Position numbers and translations under genes: made by a program
Origin: AG25 sp035518815
GTDB lineage: Bacteria; Gemmatimonadota; Gemmatimonadetes; Gemmatimonadales; GWC2-71-9
Reading direction: 5' to 3'
Length of the DNA stretch: 64,000 nt
Assembly: GCA_035518815.1 (NCBI GenBank)
Contig: DATIXG010000102.1
Span: 1 to 64,000 of the forward strand
The notes under the pieces: generated by a model
What the model was told of the DNA's origin: nothing
Databases searched by the model: none
The model's input: only the letters and a program-made list of their open reading frames with translations
In this document: positions 22,859 to 30,525 of the stretch, in pieces
Numbering within the stretch: position 1 is the first letter of the stretch
How the letters are laid out: the number at the start of each line of letters is the position of its first letter

Positions 22859-25492
22859 TTGACCGGCCTCGTTTTCCATCTCATCCCGCACACGCATTGG
22901 GACCGCGAGTGGTATCTCCCGCGCGCGGCGTTCCAGGCCCGCCTCGTGCCCGCGCTCGACGCGCTCCTCGACCTGCTCCAGAGCGACGCGACCTACCGCA
23001 CCTTCCTGCTCGACGGCCAGACGGTGTTGGTCGAGGACTACCTGCGCATCCGGCCGGAGCGCGACGCGGACGTCCGCGCTCTGGTCAAGGCCGCACGGCT
23101 GCAGGTCGGACCGTGGTACGTGCTCGCTGACGAGCTGATTCCCTCAGGCGAGGCTCTCGTACGGAACCTGTTGCTCGGCGCCGTGGATGCGGAGCGGTTG
23201 GGAGGGCGGAATGAGGTGCTGTACTCGCCCGACGCGTTCGGCCATCCCGCGGTGTGGCCGACGCTCGCGCGCGAGTTCGGGTTGAAGCATGGTGTGGTGT
23301 GGCGCGGCCTGGGTGGCGAGCCCGGACAGGAGAAAGACTGGTACCGCTGGCGCGGGCCCGACAATCAGGACGTGGCGCTCTGGCACATGCCTCCCCAGGG
23401 CTACGAGATCGGCGCCGCGCTCCCGGCGGACGCCGATCGGCTGCCTGCCGCCTGGGCGCCCGTGCGCGACGCGCTCGTGCGACGGGCGACCGGGAAGCAC
23501 CTGGCGGTGTTCATCGGCGCCGATCACCACGCCCCCCACCTGCACGTCTCCCGCCTGCGCGATCTCCTGGCCGACCTCGAGCGCGACAACGCCGTGCGCG
23601 TGTCCCGGCTCGACGAGTTCTGCCGAGCGGCGAGCGCCGAGTTGGCCGACATGCCGCTCCTGAGCGGAGAGCTGCGCTGGTCGTATCGGTACGCCTGGAC
23701 GTTGCAGGGTGTGCACGGGTCGCGCACGCCCTTGAAGCGTCGCAATTCGAGCGTGGAGCTGTGGCTCGAGCGGTTCGCGGAGCCGCTGGCCGCGCTCGCC
23801 CGGCGCGCGGGCGGCGCCGATCGGCGTAGCCTGCTCGACACTGCCTGGCGGGCGCTCGTGCGGTCCCAATTTCACGATACGATTGCGGGAACGGTCAGCG
23901 ACGCCGTGGCGCAAGCGGCGGCGACGCGACTCGACGACGTCGAGGCCACGGCGCGCGAGGTGGTGCGCGCCAGCGTGTGGGACCTCGTGCGGCACGACCC
24001 GGATGCCGCCCGGGAACAGACTGCCCGGCGGCCGTCCCTCGTCGTGTGGAACCCCGCGGCGCGCGCGAGAAGCGCTATCACCGTCGCCGAGGTGACGATG
24101 CTCCGCCGTGGCGTGCCGATCGGACCGCCGGGCGGCCGCGCGCCGCGCGCCGGTGCGGGCTACCGCCCGTTCGCGTTTCTCACCCCCGCGGGCGACGTTA
24201 TTCCGGTGCAGTCGCTCGCGCGGGCTCCCGGCCGCGAGCGCCTGGAAGCGGTCCGTCACTATCCCGTCCAGGATGAAGTCGACCGCGTGCGCGTGGCGTT
24301 CCGCATGCCCCCGGTGCCGGGCTTGGGCCTGGCCACCCTGACGATGACGGAGGCGCGGGGCGAACACGGACCCGAAACGGTCGTCGCTCGCGGGAAGAGC
24401 CTGGCCAACCAGTTCGTCGAAGTCAGCGTCGATGCGAGTGGGGCCCTGACGTTGCGCGACCGCGAGACCGGCGAATCGTTCCGCGACCTGTTGCGGCTGG
24501 AAGCCGAGGGGGACGCGGGAGACCTGTACACCTTCTGCCCGGCGGGCGGCGCGGGAGGGGGGCGTCGCACCGCCGCGACCGCTCAGGTTCGGCGCCTCGC
24601 CACCGGGCCGCTCGTCGCCGCGCTCGAGATCCGGACCGTGCTGCGACTGCGCACGGGCGACGTCACCGCGAGTATCGTCGTCACGCTGCACGCCGACTCT
24701 CCCATCGTGCGCTGCGTGCTCGAGCTCGACAATCAGGCGACCGACCATCGCCTGCGGGCGCGGTTTCCGACTGGCCTCCGCGGCGTCGCGACCGCCGGCA
24801 CCGCGTTCGGCACGGTCTCCCGTCCGCCCGTGGACATCGAGCCCGCGGACTATCCGCTCGAGACGCCCGCCCTGACGGCGCCCGGCCAGCGGTTCGTGGC
24901 AGTGGCCGACGGACGCCGGGGCCTGGCCCTGCTGACGCCCGGGTTCTTCGAATACCAGTGGACCCCGCGCGGGGACCTGTTGCTCACGCTGCTGCGCGCG
25001 GTGGGCGAGCTGTCGCGGGGGGACCTGCGCACCCGACTTGGCCATGCCGCATGGCCCACCTCGACGCCCCTCGCGCAGTGCCCCGGCATCACGCGCGTCG
25101 AGCTCGGGCTCGTCGCCGTGTCGCAGGCAGATATCGAGCGCGGAGACGCCGTCCCCGCGCTGTGGGAGGACGCGTGTCTGCCGCTGCGGGGCTTCTGGCT
25201 GCGGGATGCGGTACAGCTCGTGCCCGCGCCCGTCGAGATCGCCCTCGAGGGTGCCGGGCTCGTGCTCTCGGCGGTGAAGCCGGCCCAGGCCGGGTCGCCG
25301 CTCGTGCTGCGTTGCTACAACGCGACGAGCAGGCGCACGGCCGGGGCGTGGCGCGTGAGCGGGGGAGTGAAGACCGCGCATCGCGTCCGGGCGAACGAGC
25401 GCGAGTCGGTCCCGATCATGCTCGAGGGCCGCGGGACCACCGTGCGGTTTGTCGCCGAGCCGCACGATATTGTCACCATTCTCGTGACCTGA
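22859..25492 (+). CDS. GH38-family alpha-mannosidase
   Basis: An 877-residue glycoside hydrolase of family 38. The N-terminal zinc motif PHTHWDREW (~9-17) and the nucleophile Asp in YSPDAFGHPA (~125) are present, as is the three-helix middle region with RSQFHDTIAG. Beta-sandwich domains follow to the end. No signal peptide is visible, so it should act in the cytoplasm on imported oligosaccharides. The TTG at 22859 is used because the catalytic fold starts within a few residues. AAGGG touches the start codon. Together with the following esterase, transporter, sugar kinase and lyase it suggests glycan scavenging. Confidence 0.93.
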   Translation: MTGLVFHLIPHTHWDREWYLPRAAFQARLVPALDALLDLLQSDATYRTFLLDGQTVLVEDYLRIRPERDADVRALVKAARLQVGPWYVLADELIPSGEALVRNLLLGAVDAERLGGRNEVLYSPDAFGHPAVWPTLAREFGLKHGVVWRGLGGEPGQEKDWYRWRGPDNQDVALWHMPPQGYEIGAALPADADRLPAAWAPVRDALVRRATGKHLAVFIGADHHAPHLHVSRLRDLLADLERDNAVRVSRLDEFCRAASAELADMPLLSGELRWSYRYAWTLQGVHGSRTPLKRRNSSVELWLERFAEPLAALARRAGGADRRSLLDTAWRALVRSQFHDTIAGTVSDAVAQAAATRLDDVEATAREVVRASVWDLVRHDPDAAREQTARRPSLVVWNPAARARSAITVAEVTMLRRGVPIGPPGGRAPRAGAGYRPFAFLTPAGDVIPVQSLARAPGRERLEAVRHYPVQDEVDRVRVAFRMPPVPGLGLATLTMTEARGEHGPETVVARGKSLANQFVEVSVDASGALTLRDRETGESFRDLLRLEAEGDAGDLYTFCPAGGAGGGRRTAATAQVRRLATGPLVAALEIRTVLRLRTGDVTASIVVTLHADSPIVRCVLELDNQATDHRLRARFPTGLRGVATAGTAFGTVSRPPVDIEPADYPLETPALTAPGQRFVAVADGRRGLALLTPGFFEYQWTPRGDLLLTLLRAVGELSRGDLRTRLGHAAWPTSTPLAQCPGITRVELGLVAVSQADIERGDAVPALWEDACLPLRGFWLRDAVQLVPAPVEIALEGAGLVLSAVKPAQAGSPLVLRCYNATSRRTAGAWRVSGGVKTAHRVRANERESVPIMLEGRGTTVRFVAEPHDIVTILVT

Positions 25493-25497
25493 GGCGG

Positions 25498-26184
25498 ATG
25501 GAAGAACACCATATCGCGGTGACGCGCAGCGCCCGTTACTTCACGTGGGGGGCGTTCACCCCGGGCGCGCGGGTGGCGGAAGTCTGGTTCGTGCTGCACG
25601 GCTACGCGCAGCTCGCCAGCCGCTTTGGGGAGCACTTCGATCGGCTCGCGGGGCCCGCGCGGCTCATCGTGGCGCCGGAAGGACTGTCGCGCTTCTACAC
25701 GGGCGAGGCAGCGCGGGTCGCGGATCGCCGGGTGGGTGCGAGCTGGATGACGCGCGAAGACCGGCTCGTGGAGATCGGCGATTACGTCGCGTACCTCGAC
25801 GCGGTGCACGTCGACGTCTCGCGCCGCACCGAGGGTCAGCGTCCGCGGGTGACCGTGCTCGGATTCTCCCAGGGCGGGGCGGCCGCGTGCCGCTGGCTGG
25901 CGCTGGGCGCCGTCCGACCGCAGCGCCTGATCCTGTGGGGCGGAGAAGTCCCGCCCGATCTCGACCTCGACGCTCATCGCGAGCGGTTCGCGGGACTGGA
26001 CGTACGGATCGTGGTCGGCCGGCGCGACGAGTTCATCACGCCGAAGATCCTGACCCGCGATACGGAGCGACTGACCGCGCATGGGATCCCGTTCACGGTG
26101 CTGCATTACAACGGAGGACACGAGATCGATGAGGGGGTACTGAGACAACTCGCGGACGGGGGACGGGGGACGGAGGACGGGTAG
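25498..26184 (+). CDS. Phospholipase/carboxylesterase-type alpha/beta hydrolase
   Basis: A 228-residue serine hydrolase of the phospholipase/carboxylesterase group. The oxyanion region is VWFVLHGYAQLASRF, the nucleophile Ser lies in LGFSQGGAAA (~124), the acid in VVGRRDEFITP and the His in YNGGHEIDE. The final nine residues (DGGRGTEDG) are encoded by a G-rich heptad tract and look like an extension acquired with it. It follows the mannosidase gene by five bases. Role inferred: removal of acyl esters from a carbohydrate or lipid. Confidence 0.88.
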   Translation: MEEHHIAVTRSARYFTWGAFTPGARVAEVWFVLHGYAQLASRFGEHFDRLAGPARLIVAPEGLSRFYTGEAARVADRRVGASWMTREDRLVEIGDYVAYLDAVHVDVSRRTEGQRPRVTVLGFSQGGAAACRWLALGAVRPQRLILWGGEVPPDLDLDAHRERFAGLDVRIVVGRRDEFITPKILTRDTERLTAHGIPFTVLHYNGGHEIDEGVLRQLADGGRGTEDG

Positions 26185-26228
26185 GGTGTGCGTTACACGT
26201 CCCACGTCGCATGTCCCACGTCCCTATG
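26152..26228. repeat. Heptad G-rich palindrome spanning two convergent gene ends
   Basis: Left part: units GGGGGAC, GGGGGAC, GGAGGAC, GGGTAGG. Right part: ACGTCCC, ACGTCGC, ATGTCCC, ACGTCCC, also with period seven and roughly complementary. The left tract supplies the last codons of the esterase. The right tract supplies the last codons of the convergent DppC-like permease. It resembles the spacer at 1424 but is translated on both sides. Confidence 0.75.
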
Positions 26229-27050
26229 GTACGCATCCCGAATTGCATCCCCGAGCAGCGTGCACGCGACCACGACTACCGCGAGCGCGATTCCCGGGGC
26301 GGCCGCAACCCACGGCGCATTGACCAGGCTGTCCCGACCCGATGCGATCATGTTGCCCCACGAGGGCGCCGGTGGCTGCACGCCGAGTCCGAGGAATGAA
26401 AGGCCGGCCTCGAGCAGCACGGCGTTGCCCACCCCGAGTGCGGCCGCGACGATCACGGGAGTGAGGGCGTTCGGCAGGATGTGGCGGCCGAGGATGCGGG
26501 CCCTGCCCGCGCCGAGGGCAGACGCCCCTTCGACGAACGGCCGCGCGGCGAGGGAGCGGACCTCCCCGTGCACCAGTCGGGCGATCGTCATCCACCCGGT
26601 GAGGCCAAGCACGACGATCACGAGAGCCGCGTTGGGCGGCCAGAGCGCCGCGAGCAAGAGCAGCAGGACGACGCGTGGCAGTGCCAGTGCAAAGTCCGTG
26701 ACCCCGAGGAGCAGCGTGCCCACCCCGCCGGCCGCATACCCCGCCGCCCCGCCGACCGCCACGCCAACCAGCACCGACAGGAGCACGGCGAGGCCGCTCA
26801 CCGTGAGCGAGATGCGTGCGCCGTATACGACCCGCGTCCACACGTCGCGTCCGAAGCGATCGGTGCCGAGGGGGTGGAACGCGTGATACCGGTCGGTCGC
26901 GAGCGGCGGCAAGAACCGCGTGCCCACCACGTCGCGCTGCTCCGCCGGAGCCCCGCTCGTGACGAGCGGGGCGGCGAGCGCGAGCAGGACCGCCAGCGAC
27001 AGGACCGCGATGCCGAACGCGCCGCGCCGGTCCCCCCACAGGCGCCTCAC
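26193..27050 (-). CDS. Peptide/oligosaccharide ABC permease, DppC type
   Basis: A 285-residue permease with six helices. HPLGTDRFGRDVWTRVVYGAR is the DppC/OppC entry signature, the EAA loop is VEGASALGAGRARILGRHILPN, and GLSFLGLGVQPPAPSWGNMI is the family-typical end region. GTG start overlaps the stop of the DppB-type gene (GTGA). The C-terminal RDVGHATWDV is coded by the heptad repeat. It pairs with DppB for uptake of peptides, nickel or oligosaccharides. No DppD/DppF ATPase gene is nearby. Confidence 0.92.
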   Translation of the reverse strand: MRRLWGDRRGAFGIAVLSLAVLLALAAPLVTSGAPAEQRDVVGTRFLPPLATDRYHAFHPLGTDRFGRDVWTRVVYGARISLTVSGLAVLLSVLVGVAVGGAAGYAAGGVGTLLLGVTDFALALPRVVLLLLLAALWPPNAALVIVVLGLTGWMTIARLVHGEVRSLAARPFVEGASALGAGRARILGRHILPNALTPVIVAAALGVGNAVLLEAGLSFLGLGVQPPAPSWGNMIASGRDSLVNAPWVAAAPGIALAVVVVACTLLGDAIRDAYHRDVGHATWDV

Positions 27051-28018
27051 GCGCCCGCCGCCCGAGTTCGCGGATCCGCGTACGCGGCCAGTACGTCGGC
27101 GAGGAGGTTGCCCGCCACGACCAGCGTCGCGCTGATCGTCGTTGCAGCCGTGACGACCGGGTAGTCGCGCGCCTGCACGGCTTCGACCAGCACGCGCCCC
27201 ACGCCCGGCCACGCGAACACCGCCTCGACGAACACCGCCCCGGAAAAGAGTGCGGGCAGGGACAGGCCCAGCAGGACGAGCGCCGGCACGAGCGCGTTGC
27301 GCAGCATGTGGTGCAGCAGGACGCGAGCGGGTGAGAGCCCCTTGGCACGGGCGGTTGTCACGAACGGCTGGGCGCGCACATCCAGCAGCGCACCGCGGAA
27401 GTAGCGTGCCGCGCCGCCGGTTCCGATCAGCGTCAGCGTCGTGAGTGGCAGCGCGAGGTGTCGCACCGCGTCGAGCAGTCGCCCGGAGCCCGTGAGATGG
27501 GGAGCGTCCACGCCCGCCGCGCCGAACGCCGGCAACAGCGGCAGCCAGTACGACAGCGTCATGACCAGCATCAACCCGAGCCAGTAGCCGGGGAGCGCGA
27601 ACAGGGTCACGCTCACCACCGAAAGGGCGGTGTCGAGACGCGACCCACTCTGCGCGGCCTGAACGGCACCGACCAGGAGCCCGAGCAGGTAGCTGAGAAT
27701 GAGCGAAAGGCCGACGAGACGCGCCGTCGCCGGCCACGCTTCGGCGACGAGCGTCGCGACGGGGCGGCCGCTGGCGATGCTCGTGCCCCAGTCCCCCCGG
27801 GCCGCTCGGCCGAGCCAGGTCGCGTATTGCACCGCGAGCGGCCGATCGAGGCCCAGCTCGTGGCGCTGCGCGGCGAGCTGGGCGGGAGTGGCGTTGGGGC
27901 CGACGAGCCAGCGGGCCGGGTCGCCCGGCGCGAGACGCAACAGGCAGAACGTGAGCGTGACCACACCCACGATCACCGCGACCCCCGCGGTCAGCCGGCG
28001 CGCGAGCGCGGCGAGCAT
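27047..28018 (-). CDS. Peptide/oligosaccharide ABC permease, DppB type
   Basis: A 323-residue permease of the DppB/OppB class. The start VIVGVVTLTFCLLRLAPGDPA and the following ELGLDRPLAVQYATWLGRAARGDWGTS (read in parts) are signature features, along with the ARAKGLSPARVLLHHMLRNALVP EAA region. It is divergent from the substrate-binding protein gene at 28064 with 45 bases between starts, so both share a control region. Confidence 0.93.
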   Translation of the reverse strand: MLAALARRLTAGVAVIVGVVTLTFCLLRLAPGDPARWLVGPNATPAQLAAQRHELGLDRPLAVQYATWLGRAARGDWGTSIASGRPVATLVAEAWPATARLVGLSLILSYLLGLLVGAVQAAQSGSRLDTALSVVSVTLFALPGYWLGLMLVMTLSYWLPLLPAFGAAGVDAPHLTGSGRLLDAVRHLALPLTTLTLIGTGGAARYFRGALLDVRAQPFVTTARAKGLSPARVLLHHMLRNALVPALVLLGLSLPALFSGAVFVEAVFAWPGVGRVLVEAVQARDYPVVTAATTISATLVVAGNLLADVLAAYADPRTRAAGA

Positions 28019-28051
28019 GGCGGGAATCTCGCGTGGCGCGTGGGGCGCCGC

Positions 28052-28057
28052 TAGAAT
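28052..28057 (+). promoter_or_regulatory. -10 box for the binding-protein gene (leaderless)
   Basis: TAGAAT matches the -10 consensus at five of six positions and lies six bases before the GTG at 28064. This would place the transcription start at the start codon and give a leaderless mRNA. A matching -35 box is not obvious. Confidence 0.35.
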
Positions 28058-28063
28058 GCACCC

Positions 28064-29509
28064 GTGTTGCGACACGTCTGGTGGGTACCGCTCGCGCTCG
28101 CGGCCGCGGGCGCATGTGGGAAGGGCGCGCAGCACGCCCGCACCGCCGTCTTCGCCTCAGGCGCCGACCTGCGTACCGTCAATCCGCTCGTGACCGTGCA
28201 TCCGCTCGCGAAGCAGGTGGAGCGCTACGTGTTGCTCACGACGCTCGCCCGCTACGACGCGTCGCTCGTGCCGCAGCCCTATCTCGCGCGCGCGTGGCGC
28301 TGGTCGGACGATCACCGCGCCCTCACCTTCGCGCTGGTCACCGACGCCGTCTGGACCGATGGCCTGCCCACCGTGGCGCGCGACGTGGCGTGGACGCTGA
28401 ACGCCGCGCGTGATTCGGCGACGGGCTACCCGCGCCTCGACGATCTTTCGGCGATCGCGTTCGTGAGCGATCTCAACGACTCGACCGTCGTGGTGCGCTT
28501 CGCGGTGTCGCAGGCCGCATTCCCCGACGTGCTCACCGATCTCGCCATCTTGCCCGCGCACCTGCTCGACAGCGTGCCCCATGAGCGGTTGCGCCAGGCC
28601 GGGTGGAACGAGCACCCGGTCTCCAACGGGCCGTTCCGCTTTGTGCAGCACGAGCCCAACCGCCGCTGGGTGTTCGAGGCGAATCGCGATTTCCCCCAGT
28701 CGCTGGGCGGGCCGCCGCGGCTCGAGCGCTTTGTCGTGGCGGTCGTCGACGAGCCCACGACCAAACTCGCCGCGCTCGTCTCGGGAGAGGTCGATTTTGC
28801 GGGTATTCAGCCGGCGCACGCGGGCTTCGTCGAGGGCAAGCCGCACCTGGCCGTCGTCGCCTATCCGATGCTGACCCCGTACGCTGTCGTGTTCAACAAG
28901 CGCGGGCCGCCGTTCGATGATCCCAAGGTGCGGCGCGCGGTCTCCCTCGCCGTCAATCGTCAGGAGATCGTCGACGGCTATCTCTACGGCTTTGGCGCTC
29001 CGGCGTTCGGGCCCGTGCCGCCCGACCTGGCTGCGGGACTCGGACTCAAGGCCACACCCGCCTTCGCCACCAACGTCGACTCGGCGCATGCGCTGCTGGG
29101 CGGCCGTGGCGTGAAATTCGAGCTTCTGACGGTGGGCTCGGGCGAAGCGCCGCTCGAGCAGATGGTGCAGGCCCAGCTCGCGCGCGCCGGATTCGATGTC
29201 GCGATCCGTCAGGTCGAGCTCAGCGCCTTCCTCGACCGGGTTTACAGCCCGCGGCCCGATTTTCAGGCGGCGCTCGTCGGCATTCCCGGAGATCTGGGCC
29301 TCGGGTATCTGCGGACACTCGCCCGCATCACGGGCGTCCGGGCGGGCGCCGACGCGGCCGCGACCATGCGGGTGCTGCGGGACTCGGTGCCCGCAGCGTT
29401 CCTCTATTACGCTCGGGGCGTCCAGGGGATGAACCGCCGCATGAAGGGCGTGCAGATGGATCTGCGCGGCGAGCTCCCCACGGTGGTCCACTGGTGGACC
29501 GAGCAGTGA
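28064..29509 (+). CDS. Family 5 substrate-binding lipoprotein (DppA/OppA type)
   Basis: A 481-residue periplasmic binding protein of the family-5 (peptide/nickel/oligosaccharide) class. The leader has lipobox AAAGAC. VTVHPLAKQVERYVLLTTL, DGLPTVARDVAWTLNAARDS, NGPFRFVQHEPNRRWVFEANRD and DPKVRRAVSLAVNRQEIVDG are the usual landmarks. It is somewhat shorter than typical OppA (~540 aa). It forms the import system with the two divergent permeases. The ligand is unknown, but the sugar kinase and lyase genes behind it make an oligosaccharide or glycopeptide plausible. Confidence 0.9.
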   Translation: MLRHVWWVPLALAAAGACGKGAQHARTAVFASGADLRTVNPLVTVHPLAKQVERYVLLTTLARYDASLVPQPYLARAWRWSDDHRALTFALVTDAVWTDGLPTVARDVAWTLNAARDSATGYPRLDDLSAIAFVSDLNDSTVVVRFAVSQAAFPDVLTDLAILPAHLLDSVPHERLRQAGWNEHPVSNGPFRFVQHEPNRRWVFEANRDFPQSLGGPPRLERFVVAVVDEPTTKLAALVSGEVDFAGIQPAHAGFVEGKPHLAVVAYPMLTPYAVVFNKRGPPFDDPKVRRAVSLAVNRQEIVDGYLYGFGAPAFGPVPPDLAAGLGLKATPAFATNVDSAHALLGGRGVKFELLTVGSGEAPLEQMVQAQLARAGFDVAIRQVELSAFLDRVYSPRPDFQAALVGIPGDLGLGYLRTLARITGVRAGADAAATMRVLRDSVPAAFLYYARGVQGMNRRMKGVQMDLRGELPTVVHWWTEQ

Positions 29510-30525
29510 AACGAAGCAGGCGTGCCCCGCGCCCCACCGCGTTCCGCGCCTCGGCGCCCGTGCGCCTCGACTTCGCCGGCGGCTGGACCGATGTGGCGCC
29601 CTTTTCGGAGCGCGAAGGCGGCGTGGTCGTCAACGCCGCCATCGGCCTGTCGGTGTACGTCGAGCTCACGGTCGGCGGCCCGCGCATCAAGCTCGTTGCG
29701 CTCGACCTTGGGGAGGAGCTCGAGTGCGCCGATTCGGGCGGACTGGTCTTGGACGGGCGCTTCACGCTGCACAAGGCCGCACTCCGCATGTTGCCGGTGC
29801 AGACGCCATGTACGCTCGCCACCAGGTCCGACGTTCCTCCCGGCTCGGGACTCGGCAGCTCCGGCGCGCTCGATGTGGCCCTGGTCGCGGCACTCGCGCT
29901 CGCGCGCGGCGACCGGCTGTCGGAGCGGGAGGTCGCCGAGCAGGGGTGCTACCTCGAGACGGTGGAGGCGGGGATCGCCGGCGGCCGGCAGGATCAGTTC
30001 GGCGCCGCGCTCGGCGGGGTTCACCGCTTGAGCTTTCGCGATCCCGACGTGGGGATCGAACCGATCACGCTCGACCCCGCCTTCGCGGCGGCCCTGGCGC
30101 GGCACACGCTCCTGTGCTACACCGGGAGCTCCCGAATCTCAGGTGCGACGATCGCGCGCGTCATGGGAGCGTACGAGCGCGCCGAGCCCGGGGTAGTGGC
30201 GGCGCTGCGCGCGATCAAGGACACGGCCGAACGCATGGCGGAGGCCCTGCGGGCCGCGGACCTGGCGCGTGTCGGCGCGCTGCTCGCCGAGAATTGGCGC
30301 CACCAACAGGCGCTCGATCCGGAGATGCGGACCGCCGCGATGGCGCGGCTCGAGGAGGCAGTCGTGGACGCCGGAGTGCTGGGTGGCAAAGCCGCCGGGG
30401 CGGGCGCCGGAGGTTGCATGTTCTTCGTCGTGCGGGATCCCGCGGCCGGCGCGGCGGCGGCTCGGGAAGCGGGAGCGACGGTCTTGCCGGTCACGTGGGC
30501 ACAGGAGGGCGTGCGGGCGTGGTAA
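29506..30525 (+). CDS. GHMP-family sugar kinase (heptose-7-phosphate kinase / fucokinase-like)
   Basis: A 339-residue GHMP kinase. The start SAPVRLDFAGGWTDVAPFSE is typical of sugar-kinase members that phosphorylate the anomeric or C1 hydroxyl, such as HddA and L-fucokinase. The ATP-binding motif PPGSGLGSSGAL lies near 111, ETVEAGIAGGRQDQFGAALGG is the second motif and LGGKAAGAGAGGCMFF the third. GTG start overlaps the previous stop (GTGA). Substrate likely a hexose or heptose (phosphate), by family. Confidence 0.9.
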   Translation: MKRSRRAPRPTAFRASAPVRLDFAGGWTDVAPFSEREGGVVVNAAIGLSVYVELTVGGPRIKLVALDLGEELECADSGGLVLDGRFTLHKAALRMLPVQTPCTLATRSDVPPGSGLGSSGALDVALVAALALARGDRLSEREVAEQGCYLETVEAGIAGGRQDQFGAALGGVHRLSFRDPDVGIEPITLDPAFAAALARHTLLCYTGSSRISGATIARVMGAYERAEPGVVAALRAIKDTAERMAEALRAADLARVGALLAENWRHQQALDPEMRTAAMARLEEAVVDAGVLGGKAAGAGAGGCMFFVVRDPAAGAAAAREAGATVLPVTWAQEGVRAW

